Source: Paenibacillus sp. FSL K6-0276 (lineage in GTDB: Bacteria > Bacillota > Bacilli > Paenibacillales > Paenibacillaceae). Taken from it: a DNA stretch of 64,000 nt. Each line of letters opens with the position of its first letter. Within the stretch, counting starts at the first letter, position 1. Position numbers and translations under genes: made by a program. The DNA lies in the NCBI RefSeq assembly GCF_037977235.1, contig NZ_CP150276.1, positions 2,976,001 through 3,040,000 on the forward strand, written 5' to 3'. Below the pieces are notes generated by a model. It had not been told where the DNA came from, did no database searches, and saw only the letters and a program-made list of their open reading frames with translations. Shown piece after piece: positions 47,819 to 55,362 of this stretch.

Positions 47819-47915
47819 AAATCAGAGGTTGACTTTACGCACAAACATAGCGGAGGGTCGGAAGAACCCTCCGAACCCGCAGCGGCTTACTTTACGAGCG
47901 GTCAACCGCTGATTT
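47819..47915. repeat. 97-bp long-stem structured element
   Basis: AAATCAGAGGTTGAC (47819-47833) pairs with GTCAACCGCTGATTT (47901-47915) at 14 of 15 positions. Inside lie the hairpin GGAGGGT/ACCCTCC and a GC-rich stretch; AGCGGTCAACCGCT at the right end is itself a palindrome. It could be a structured RNA, a recombination site or a small repeat element. No ORF. Confidence 0.5.
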
Positions 47916-48565
47916 TGATTTTGAGCCTTAAATTACTTAGTACTTTCAAAGAGTTTATTTGAAGATAAGGCTGTTTCCAAATCTAAGCAAGGAAAATTCG
48001 ATAACAATTCAGATAAAATTCCTTTTAGTGGAACAAGGGAAGCTTCGCGGACTTCATTATCTCTAGGCTATTCTGGTGTTTTAAATCTATGAAATAGGTT
48101 GCATTCCATCTTGGCCTGTATTTGTAAGAGAACTTGAGAGCAGGGGGTTCATGTTAAATCACATTATACTATTTGTGGCAAGGCGGAAAGATGCGAAATA
48201 AATTGATACATAGACCAAGCCTTGATTTAGAGGTTTCATATCAAAAAGCGATTAAATACGTTCGAGATGTGGAAAAGACTATATAGATCAATGTCTTGAT
48301 AACTTCCCAATAGCGGTTTGGAGGCAAAAAAAGCACGAGAACATCTCGTGCTTTTTTTGCCTCTTATTTTCCTAGCCCTTCGAGTTCGTCCAACGCTTTC
48401 GATAGAACTACATTGATTACCTTCCTTTTAAAACCCTTGTTGTGTTGCTACGTAAGTGCATCAAAACGCTGTTTTAGCCCTTTTTCGATCAAGTAGGTAT
48501 CGTGGGTGTACCTAAACACAGACTTATTAGAGTGGGGACTAATTTATTATCATTAAATATGGAAG
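47916..48565. other. Apparently gene-free stretch with isolated remnants
   Basis: About 650 bases with no supportable gene. A 31-codon ORF at about 48191-48287 (MRNKLIHRPSLDLEVSYQKA) and, on the minus strand, a short frame ending at 48364 (KGFKRKVINVVLSKALDELE) look like scraps of genes. Two strong terminators lie in or beside it without a gene in front. Confidence 0.5.
48321..48363. terminator. Perfect bidirectional terminator
   Basis: GAGGCAAAAAAAGCACGAG (48321-48339) pairs exactly with the complement ending at 48363, a 19-bp stem with a 5-base loop. No intact gene precedes it on either strand. Confidence 0.85.
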
Positions 48566-48600
48566 GTGAGTCGAAAAATCGGCTCACTATTTTATATTTT
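48566..48600 (+). terminator. Terminator upstream of the two-component locus
   Basis: GTGAGTCGA (48566-48574) pairs with TCGGCTCAC (48579-48587), followed by TATTTTATATTTT. It insulates the following locus. Confidence 0.75.
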
Positions 48601-48608
48601 CTTTACGC

Positions 48609-48619
48609 CATCTTCATCT
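48609..48619 (+). promoter_or_regulatory. Candidate response-regulator box before its own gene
   Basis: CATCTTCATCT is nearly identical to the direct repeats found ahead of the amidase gene (51564-51585). It lies about 100 bases before the regulator start, consistent with autoregulation. Confidence 0.45.
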
Positions 48620-48721
48620 GAGTGTGATAGGCTTAATACAATTATAAAAGATAACCGTTAGGTTACAATAAAATCACGATTTGTATGCAAAGTGACAGTT
48701 TACATAGGAGGAACAATAGAA

Positions 48722-49432
48722 GTGACAAAAACGATATTAATCGTGGAAGATGAACATATTTTACGGGAAATTATAAAAGATTATTTGATGAATGAGAATT
48801 ATAATGTGCTAGAGGCTGTGGACGGCAATGAAGCATTAGCCTTATTTCAAGCCAATGAGGTTCATTTAATCATTCTTGATATTATGCTGCCGGGGCTGGA
48901 TGGCTGGTCTGTTTGCAGACGAATACGAAAAACATCCAACGTTCCTATCATTATGTTAACGGCAAGAGTAGACGAAGATGATACATTGCTCGGATTCGAA
49001 TTAGGTGCGGATGATTATGTCACTAAGCCGTACAGTCCGCCTGTTTTATTAGCGAGAACGAAACGACTTTTGGACAGCAGATACCCCAAAGAACGATCGA
49101 CGGACACCGCAGTATCAAGTACTGATAAAGAAACGAGCATCTTAATGGTAAACGGTTTACGTATGCATTTGCCTTCTCGAACTTTGACCGTAGATGAAGT
49201 GGACATATATCTGACTTACACGGAGTTTCAAATTTTAGCTTATTTAATGCAAAATAAAGGAATTGTCATTACGAGGGAGCAACTTATTACGAAAATATGG
49301 GGATACGAATACGAAGGTGATGATCGCACAGTAAATACGCATATCCGTAATATAAGAAACAAGCTTGGCGATAAATCGAAAGTGATTACAACCATTGTAA
49401 GAACCGGCTATAAATTTAACGGTGAATTATGA
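48722..49432 (+). CDS. OmpR-family response regulator of the amidase/transport locus
   Basis: About 236 residues. Receiver with VEDEH acidic pair, phosphoacceptor Asp53 in LIILDIMLPGLDGW, Thr in IIMLTARVDE, Lys in YVTKPYSPP; C-terminal winged helix with TYTEFQILAYLMQNKGIVIT and the terminal RTGYKFNGEL. GTG 48722 has ATAGGAGG about 10 bases upstream and starts at the receiver; an earlier in-frame start at 48692 lacks a site. Overlaps the kinase gene (ATGA). Confidence 0.93.
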   Translation: MTKTILIVEDEHILREIIKDYLMNENYNVLEAVDGNEALALFQANEVHLIILDIMLPGLDGWSVCRRIRKTSNVPIIMLTARVDEDDTLLGFELGADDYVTKPYSPPVLLARTKRLLDSRYPKERSTDTAVSSTDKETSILMVNGLRMHLPSRTLTVDEVDIYLTYTEFQILAYLMQNKGIVITREQLITKIWGYEYEGDDRTVNTHIRNIRNKLGDKSKVITTIVRTGYKFNGEL

Positions 49433-51489
49433 GAAGAAGCATTGTACTTAAATTATTTACATTAACAACATTGTTATGCTTATTCATCTTAGCAGCTGTT
49501 TATTTGGGACAAACGATCTTCTTCAAACAATATTACGCGAATCGAAAAGTAGCTGATATACAAGCTAATATTCAAGCCTTTAAAACGGATTTGTTAAATA
49601 GCGATGGAAATGTTCTAGCGCTTCAGAAGTTGGAGCAAGATTTTTATCGTGAAAATAACACGTGGATTACCACTTTAGACAGCTATGGCAACTTAAAAAA
49701 TGCAAATGATTTTTATTTGGAAGTAAAAACAGATATTAATAAATATGAACCAGATTGGTCAAATAAAATCATATCGGTACCTTTGTATCATTTGATGAAC
49801 ATTGAAGAAGTATTAAATACAGATCAAAATCAGTTATCAGAACTGTTAAAGCCCGGAACAGCTGTTAATATTTTTATGTATGCAACTGATTCAGCATTAA
49901 TACCTTATGAACTGGATGTAGAAAATAGCAAAGATAATTGGAGAAATGAGATTATAGCTAAAAAATTATACGAGCTCGCATTACAAATCAAAAAATCAGA
50001 AAAAAAAGAGGATGCTCAAATTCCTGAAATAGAATTTAACCCCATTCCTGAAATGAAATTGAACGGAACGATTACGAAGATGCTTGTACGCAAAGGGAAT
50101 GAATCTTCCAGCTTCATCTATACCAATCGTATGTTTATGGAAAAAATGAAGCAATACCAAGCCTACCTCGACATAGATTTGGATTCTTATTCACAACAGG
50201 AGATAACTGATTTTGCTCGAAAGTTTACAAATATGAATCCTGAAATAGAGTATAACCCCATTCCTGATTTGATGATGAGCGGAACGATTACAAAGGTGCG
50301 TTTACCCAAAGGGAATGAATCTTCCAGCTTCATGTATACCAATCGTTTGTTTATGGAAAGGATGAAGCAGTTTCAAGCCAACTTATTATTCGACGAAGAT
50401 TTGGAGCCTTATAGACAACAGCAAATACTTGATTTTACTCAAAACGATGTTAAATACAAACTATTCATTGACCCTATAAAAGATCATAATGGTCAAACGA
50501 GCTACATTTTCTCAATGGCATCGCTGCAGCCCGTTGATGAAGCTGTACAGATGCTCAAAGATTATTATGTGTACATGATTGCGCTTGTGCTACTCCTTAT
50601 TGTGTTTGTTTCTTTGTATTATTCAAGAAAAATTGCCAGACCTTTATTGCAAATTAATGAGACGACTAAACGGATAGCAAACTTGGATTTTTCGAAAAAA
50701 ATTCAAATCAAATCAAGTGATGAGATCGGGGATTTGTCTAGAAGCATCAATTCCTTATCCCATACGCTGCATTCGTATATCGAACAGCTGCAGCAGGATA
50801 TTGAGAAGGAAAAACAATTGGAAAGCACGAGGAAACAGTTCATATCAGGCGTGTCCCACGAGCTGAAGACGCCGCTTAGTGTAATGAAAAGCTGCATTTC
50901 TATTTTGAAAGATGGCGTTGCAACCCATAAGAGAGAGCATTATTTTGACGCTATGGAAAAAGAAGTGGACCGGATGGATCTGCTCATTGTCGATATGCTT
51001 GAACTTGCCAAATTCGAATCAGGCACCTACAAAATGTTGATGGAGCCGTTTTGCATTGATAAAAGCATTGAAACGATTTGTGATCAGTTAATTCTTCAAA
51101 TTGCGGTTAAGCAACTTCATCTGCATACCGATCTAATATCCGTAGAAGTAATGGCTAATCAGAATCGGATTGAGCAGGTCATCACTAATTTCTTAACAAA
51201 TGCGATACGTTATACACCTGATTATGAGCATATCTATATTACAGTTCGAGAAGAGCAAGAGCTGATTAAGGTTAGTTTTGAAAATAAAGGTACGCATATA
51301 CCTGCCGAACAGCTGGATAAATTATGGGATCGATTCTATCGTGGAGATGCTGCGCGACATCGAGCATTAGGCGGTACTGGCCTCGGACTTGCCATCTCCA
51401 AAAACATTTTGGAGCTTCATGGTGTATCCTACGGCGCAATGAATACGGTTGACGGCGTACTGTTTTACTTTTATTTAAAAAAAGCATAG
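49429..51489 (+). CDS. Sensor histidine kinase with duplicated extracellular module
   Basis: 686 residues. TM1 ~8-30; extracytoplasmic domain ~31-380 with a tandem repeat (units at residues 199-270 and 271-~342); TM2 ~382-402; HAMP (INETTKRIANLDFSKKIQIK); HisKA with His477 in GVSHELKTPLSVMKS; HATPase with NFLTNAIRYTP and GGTGLGLAIS, ending VLFYFYLKKA. The G1 box is replaced by SFENKGTHIPAEQLDKLWDR, common in PhoR-like kinases. Co-translated with the regulator. Both units contain the block KGNESSSF(I/M)YTNR, probably part of the ligand surface. Confidence 0.93.
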   Translation: MRRSIVLKLFTLTTLLCLFILAAVYLGQTIFFKQYYANRKVADIQANIQAFKTDLLNSDGNVLALQKLEQDFYRENNTWITTLDSYGNLKNANDFYLEVKTDINKYEPDWSNKIISVPLYHLMNIEEVLNTDQNQLSELLKPGTAVNIFMYATDSALIPYELDVENSKDNWRNEIIAKKLYELALQIKKSEKKEDAQIPEIEFNPIPEMKLNGTITKMLVRKGNESSSFIYTNRMFMEKMKQYQAYLDIDLDSYSQQEITDFARKFTNMNPEIEYNPIPDLMMSGTITKVRLPKGNESSSFMYTNRLFMERMKQFQANLLFDEDLEPYRQQQILDFTQNDVKYKLFIDPIKDHNGQTSYIFSMASLQPVDEAVQMLKDYYVYMIALVLLLIVFVSLYYSRKIARPLLQINETTKRIANLDFSKKIQIKSSDEIGDLSRSINSLSHTLHSYIEQLQQDIEKEKQLESTRKQFISGVSHELKTPLSVMKSCISILKDGVATHKREHYFDAMEKEVDRMDLLIVDMLELAKFESGTYKMLMEPFCIDKSIETICDQLILQIAVKQLHLHTDLISVEVMANQNRIEQVITNFLTNAIRYTPDYEHIYITVREEQELIKVSFENKGTHIPAEQLDKLWDRFYRGDAARHRALGGTGLGLAISKNILELHGVSYGAMNTVDGVLFYFYLKKA
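50023..50454 (+). repeat. In-frame 216-bp tandem duplication in the kinase sensor domain
   Basis: Unit 1 begins at 50023 and unit 2 at 50239, exactly 72 codons apart. Both begin CCTGAAATAGA and share the identical block AAAGGGAATGAATCTTCCAG plus the next six bases. DNA identity is highest in the middle and falls towards the unit ends. Confidence 0.85.
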
Positions 51490-51505
51490 CGATGTAGGCT
51501 TTAAA

Positions 51506-51560
51506 AACCACTTCCATGACGTGTTCTAACAACGTCAAGCGCAAGTGGTTTTTTTTTTGT
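51506..51560 (+). terminator. Terminator after the kinase gene
   Basis: AAACCACTT pairs with AAGTGGTTT around an inner GACGT/ACGTC stem; a long T run follows. It separates the regulatory genes from the effector genes, which therefore need their own promoter. Confidence 0.8.
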
Positions 51561-51563
51561 AAC

Positions 51564-51607
51564 CATCTTCATTTCATCTTCACTTCGGCTCCGTTTTATC
51601 TTTATCT
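51564..51607 (+). promoter_or_regulatory. Direct-repeat operator (11-bp period) before the amidase operon
   Basis: CATCTTCATTT (51564-51574) and CATCTTCACTT (51575-51585) are consecutive 11-bp repeats, and TATCTTTATCT (51597-51607) lies in the same register one unit later. Such spacing is typical for OmpR-family dimers. The same box occurs before the regulator gene at 48609. Confidence 0.6.
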
Positions 51608-51672
51608 CTCACAAGTACACTGTTAATAAGTTAATAGATTAACAAATTAAAAATAACAACGAGAGATAAGTG

Positions 51673-51687
51673 ATGAGCAAACTATGA
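51673..51687 (+). other. Four-codon minicistron overlapping the amidase start
   Basis: ATG AGC AAA CTA TGA ends by overlapping the amidase ATG (ATGA at 51684-51687). The weak AGAG site lies closer to this ATG than to the amidase ATG, so the minicistron may feed ribosomes to the amidase start. Confidence 0.35.
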
Positions 51688-52382
51688 AAATCAAAAGAAT
51701 GATGAGAAAAACGATCTTTATTTCCTTTATTGCAATCGCAGAATTATTTTTCTACAAAATGTTTCTTAAAGTGGAAGTGACTGACTTAACAAGTAAGGAG
51801 GCTATTATCAACCCCACTATTGAAAAGAGCGATCTTATTTTAGAAGGGAAAAAGATAGTGCTTGATGCTGGTCACGGCGGACGTGATATCGGCGCAACAG
51901 GCCAGTCTGGACTGGAAGAGAAAGAAATAACGCTCCATACGATCCAAAACATTGAAAAGCTTCTGCTAGAGAAAACAAGAGCAGAAGTGATCTTAACCCG
52001 TGACGAGGATGAGTCACTGTCACTCGCGGAACGGACGAAAATATCTAACGATCATAACGCCGATCTATTTATAAGTGTTCATTACGATGCTTTTGAAACG
52101 AGTGATGTATCGGGGATAACAACTTATTACAGTGAAGATAAGGACCAGCAATTAGCAAATCTTATTCATGGAAAAATATTTAAACAAAACATGGAAGTAA
52201 GAGATCGAGGCGTTTCTTATGGTGACTATCATGTTTTACGTGAGAACGAAAGCCCTTCGATATTGTTGGAGCTAGGTTTTATTTCAAATAAAGAGGATGA
52301 GCAGCGTATGCAATCACAAGAGTTCCAAACCAATACATCAAACTTGATTGCAGAGGGTATTATTGAATATTTATCCAAGTAG
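51684..52382 (+). CDS. N-acetylmuramoyl-L-alanine amidase (Amidase_3, CwlD/CwlC-like)
   Basis: 232 residues: N-terminal signal anchor (~11-30), short stalk, then Amidase_3 domain. Zinc ligands and catalytic residues are visible: His in VLDAGHGGRD, Glu in LEEKEITLHT, His in LFISVHYDAF, Glu in SILLELGFISN. It should cleave the amide between MurNAc and L-Ala at the outer membrane face. First gene of a unit with permeases, an HlyD-like adaptor and a binding protein, an unusual setting for a hydrolase. Confidence 0.9.
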   Translation: MKIKRMMRKTIFISFIAIAELFFYKMFLKVEVTDLTSKEAIINPTIEKSDLILEGKKIVLDAGHGGRDIGATGQSGLEEKEITLHTIQNIEKLLLEKTRAEVILTRDEDESLSLAERTKISNDHNADLFISVHYDAFETSDVSGITTYYSEDKDQQLANLIHGKIFKQNMEVRDRGVSYGDYHVLRENESPSILLELGFISNKEDEQRMQSQEFQTNTSNLIAEGIIEYLSK

Positions 52383-52408
52383 TGCTTTGAAAAAGGAAGT
52401 GGACTGCA

Positions 52409-53281
52409 TTGAAGTTCCAAAAATGGTTTCGTAAACAAAGTGTAATTGCAATCGGTTTTCTTGCACCAAGCTTAATTGGTTTTTCTATTTTTTATCTCAT
52501 TCCATTCGTGATTGGGGTCGGCTATTCCTTTATGGATCGAACGACGAACGGCTCGTTTGTCGGCTTGAGTAACTATAAACAGTTGCTTGATAGTTCTTCG
52601 TTTCATAAAGCTTCAGTAAATACGATGTTGTTTACCGGAATAAGTGTGCCGCTCATGATTGCATTGTCACTGCTACTGGCCATGTTTTTGAATCAAAATG
52701 TTTTTTTTCGTAAATGGCTCCGTACCGCGTATATTCTACCACTCGTCGTTCCCGTCGCAACTGTAGTCATGATGTGGCAAATTTTATTTGACTGGAACGG
52801 CGTGCTCAACAGCTTACTGCACACCCTCGGATACGAAAGAATCGATTGGATGAAATCAGAATGGGCAAGAATGGCGTTATCCGTTATTAGTTTATGGAAA
52901 AACATCGGTTACAACATCCTTTTATTTCTTGCTGGTTTGCAAGGCATTCCAAAAGATTATTACGAAACGGCTGATTTAGAGGGGGCTGGCCGCTTATGTA
53001 AATTGACCAGCATTACATTAGTCTATTTAACACCAACCCTATTTTTTGTTGTTCTTATGTCAATTATTAATTCATTCAAAATTTTTCGAGAAACCTATTT
53101 AATTGCCGGGGATTATCCGCACGACAGCATATACATGCTTCAGCACTATATGAACAACATGTTCTATTTACTTGATGTGGAGAAGCTAACAGCAGCCTCG
53201 ACATTGATGGTAGCGTTTTTATTGATTTTCGTTTTAGGAATGTTTGCTCTAGAACGACAATTTAGAAGTTTTATGGATTGA
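52409..53281 (+). CDS. ABC importer permease, MalF type
   Basis: 290 residues, six membrane helices (first at ~14-36: IGFLAPSLIGFSIFYLIPFV), EAA loop YETADLEGAGRLCKLTSITL. TTG start with AAGGAAGTGG upstream. Sits 26 bases after the amidase gene and overlaps the following frame. Belongs to CUT1-type permeases for sugars or similar polyols; the binding protein is encoded three genes later. No ATPase gene is present in the unit. Confidence 0.9.
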   Translation: MKFQKWFRKQSVIAIGFLAPSLIGFSIFYLIPFVIGVGYSFMDRTTNGSFVGLSNYKQLLDSSSFHKASVNTMLFTGISVPLMIALSLLLAMFLNQNVFFRKWLRTAYILPLVVPVATVVMMWQILFDWNGVLNSLLHTLGYERIDWMKSEWARMALSVISLWKNIGYNILLFLAGLQGIPKDYYETADLEGAGRLCKLTSITLVYLTPTLFFVVLMSIINSFKIFRETYLIAGDYPHDSIYMLQHYMNNMFYLLDVEKLTAASTLMVAFLLIFVLGMFALERQFRSFMD

Positions 53282-53292
53282 AGGTGTACACG

Positions 53293-54171
53293 ATGAAAAA
53301 AACAGCATTGATCTATAAATGGACTCTGTCAGCATTTCTAGTCGTTATTGCAGCCGTAATGGTATTTCCAATTATATTCACTTTAATGAACTCATTCATG
53401 TCGGAAAATGAAATTGGACGCAACTATGATCTCATTGGCCAAGTGTTGGATATTAATTTAGTCGATTCTAATCCATTTATTACTTTAAAACTAATACCTG
53501 ATTGGGTGACATTCGAGCAATATGGGAAAATTCTCTTTGGTACTCCAACCTACCTGAACATGTTTTGGAACTCTGTTTTTATGGTTGTTCCTATTATTTT
53601 AGGTCAGGTTTTATTCGCTTCCTTAGCAGCATATGCGTTTGCCAAACTGCGGTTTAGAGGTCGTGACCCATTATTTTTAGTTTATGTAATCGTCATGCTA
53701 ATGCCTTTTCAAGTGACACTCGTTCCAAACTATATTATTGCGGATCACTTAGGTCTCTTAAATAGTGCGAGCGCAATTGTGCTACCAGGAATATTTGCGG
53801 CATTTGGGGTGTTTATGCTCCGGCAGTTCATGCTGTCAATCCCATACTCCTATATCGAAGCAGCCATTATGGATGGAGCAGGACATCTGAAAATATTTGT
53901 ACAAATCATTCTTCCACTAATTAAACCCGGAATTTCTGCGCTAGTTATACTCCTCTTTGTTGATTATTGGAATATGGTAGAGCAGCCGCTAATCTTCTTG
54001 GAAGATGCGTTCAAACAGCCATTATCCCTCTACTTATCGCGAATTCAAGAAGAGGCACGTGGTATTGGGTTTGCTGCTTCTGTGCTGTATATGTCACCAA
54101 TGCTGCTCTTATTTTTATACACAGAATCTTATTTTATTGAAGGTGTTCAGATGTCTGGTATCAAGGGTTAA
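53293..54171 (+). CDS. ABC importer permease, MalG type
   Basis: About 292 residues, six membrane helices, EAA loop IEAAIMDGAGHLKIFVQIIL. A larger than usual extracytoplasmic loop after helix 1 (~35-85, SENEIGRNYDLIGQVLDINL) distinguishes it from sugar-operon MalG proteins. ATG 53293 has GAAGGTG at good spacing and lies 11 bases after the previous stop. Partner of the permease encoded upstream. Confidence 0.9.
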   Translation: MKKTALIYKWTLSAFLVVIAAVMVFPIIFTLMNSFMSENEIGRNYDLIGQVLDINLVDSNPFITLKLIPDWVTFEQYGKILFGTPTYLNMFWNSVFMVVPIILGQVLFASLAAYAFAKLRFRGRDPLFLVYVIVMLMPFQVTLVPNYIIADHLGLLNSASAIVLPGIFAAFGVFMLRQFMLSIPYSYIEAAIMDGAGHLKIFVQIILPLIKPGISALVILLFVDYWNMVEQPLIFLEDAFKQPLSLYLSRIQEEARGIGFAASVLYMSPMLLLFLYTESYFIEGVQMSGIKG

Positions 54172-54206
54172 GTCCATAAGACTAAAACAGAGAGGATAGC
54201 GATTTC

Positions 54207-55340
54207 ATGAACGACCAAACAAGTGAACAAGCTGATTATCGAGTAAAGAAGAGGATCAGACATGCAATTGTTCTCTTTATCGCTGCTTTACTCGGCTTTA
54301 CTCTATACAGCAACACTTTGCTCACGATGAATTTACCTAAAGTGTGGGCAGAAGAGGCAAGCTCCGGACAGCTTATACAGAACTTCAGTGGCAGCGGTAT
54401 GCTGCAGCCGATAAGCATAGTGGAATTAAATAACAAAGCAGGTTGGGATGTTAAGGAGGTGAGGATAAAAGTCGGAGATCGTGTCACAAAGGGACAATCC
54501 CTCGTTACCTATAATAGTCGCGAGGCGGAAGATCGTATTCAAGATGATGAAGCAAATCTCGCCCGCTTACAATTAATGATGGAAGGCTTGGAAGAGCAGT
54601 ACATTGTAGCACTGCACAATCCTGATGACGAAATGATTCGTGAAGCCAAACGAAATCTCGATATCGCACAACTTGAATCAGGCGTGCAGGACCGAAAGCT
54701 CCGAAGTATGCGTGATAATTTGAAAAATTTTAGACAGATTACCGCACCATTCGATGGTGTCATTACACAAGTATCAGCGATAAAAGGGCTGCCAAGTGGT
54801 CAGGCAGGTGCAGATGTCCGCCTTTCACAAGATGATCTTGGATATCAATTCACGTTAGATATACCATCTTCCATTACAGATCAAATGGAGATAGGAAAAA
54901 AAATAAAGGTTGACATTAAGATCAAGGGTAAAGCGCAGTCACTGGACGGTCAAATTAAGAGAATTGAAAATACGAGGGCGGATAATGAGGAAGTGGGTAA
55001 GCAAAATGCTATTAAACGAGTCCAAATCTGGGTGCAAAGCAAGCAATTAGAAGGTGGAGAACAGGCAAATGTAAATCTAAGCATGTCTTCTGAGAGCAGT
55101 GAAGCAATGCTAATTCCACTTAAAGCCATTCATGGCGAGGGGACTGAACCTTTTATATTTGTTATTGAAGAAAAAACAGGACCTCTTGGCAACACCTATC
55201 TAGCACGCAAAGTAGCGATTGACGTGGGTGAATCCAATGATGTTGAAGCAGTAGCTCTATCAGGGGCTTATCCTGGACAATTCATTATTATCGAAAGCAG
55301 TGAGCCTCTACAAGATGGCAGCAGAGTACGACTAAATTGA
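54207..55340 (+). CDS. HlyD/RND-type membrane-fusion (adaptor) protein
   Basis: 377 residues: N-terminal membrane anchor (~20-42), barrel-sandwich/lipoyl half (~60-100: DVKEVRIKVGDRVTKGQSLV), coiled-coil hairpin (~102-170), second lipoyl half (ITAPFDGVITQVSAIKGLPS), beta-barrel (~215-300) and membrane-proximal domain. Such adaptors normally serve exporters (MacA/YknX type). No exporter is encoded here; it is flanked by importer permeases and a binding protein. GAGAGGAT lies before ATG. Probably co-transcribed with the neighbours (35 and 22 bases apart). Confidence 0.88.
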   Translation: MNDQTSEQADYRVKKRIRHAIVLFIAALLGFTLYSNTLLTMNLPKVWAEEASSGQLIQNFSGSGMLQPISIVELNNKAGWDVKEVRIKVGDRVTKGQSLVTYNSREAEDRIQDDEANLARLQLMMEGLEEQYIVALHNPDDEMIREAKRNLDIAQLESGVQDRKLRSMRDNLKNFRQITAPFDGVITQVSAIKGLPSGQAGADVRLSQDDLGYQFTLDIPSSITDQMEIGKKIKVDIKIKGKAQSLDGQIKRIENTRADNEEVGKQNAIKRVQIWVQSKQLEGGEQANVNLSMSSESSEAMLIPLKAIHGEGTEPFIFVIEEKTGPLGNTYLARKVAIDVGESNDVEAVALSGAYPGQFIIIESSEPLQDGSRVRLN

Positions 55341-55362
55341 AGAATAGGAGTGAACAGATAAA

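Noticed and set aside
47819..48363. CRISPR array or tRNA/rRNA in the gene-poor region
   Set aside because: No regularly spaced direct repeats and no cloverleaf or rRNA-like sequence were seen here or elsewhere in the window.
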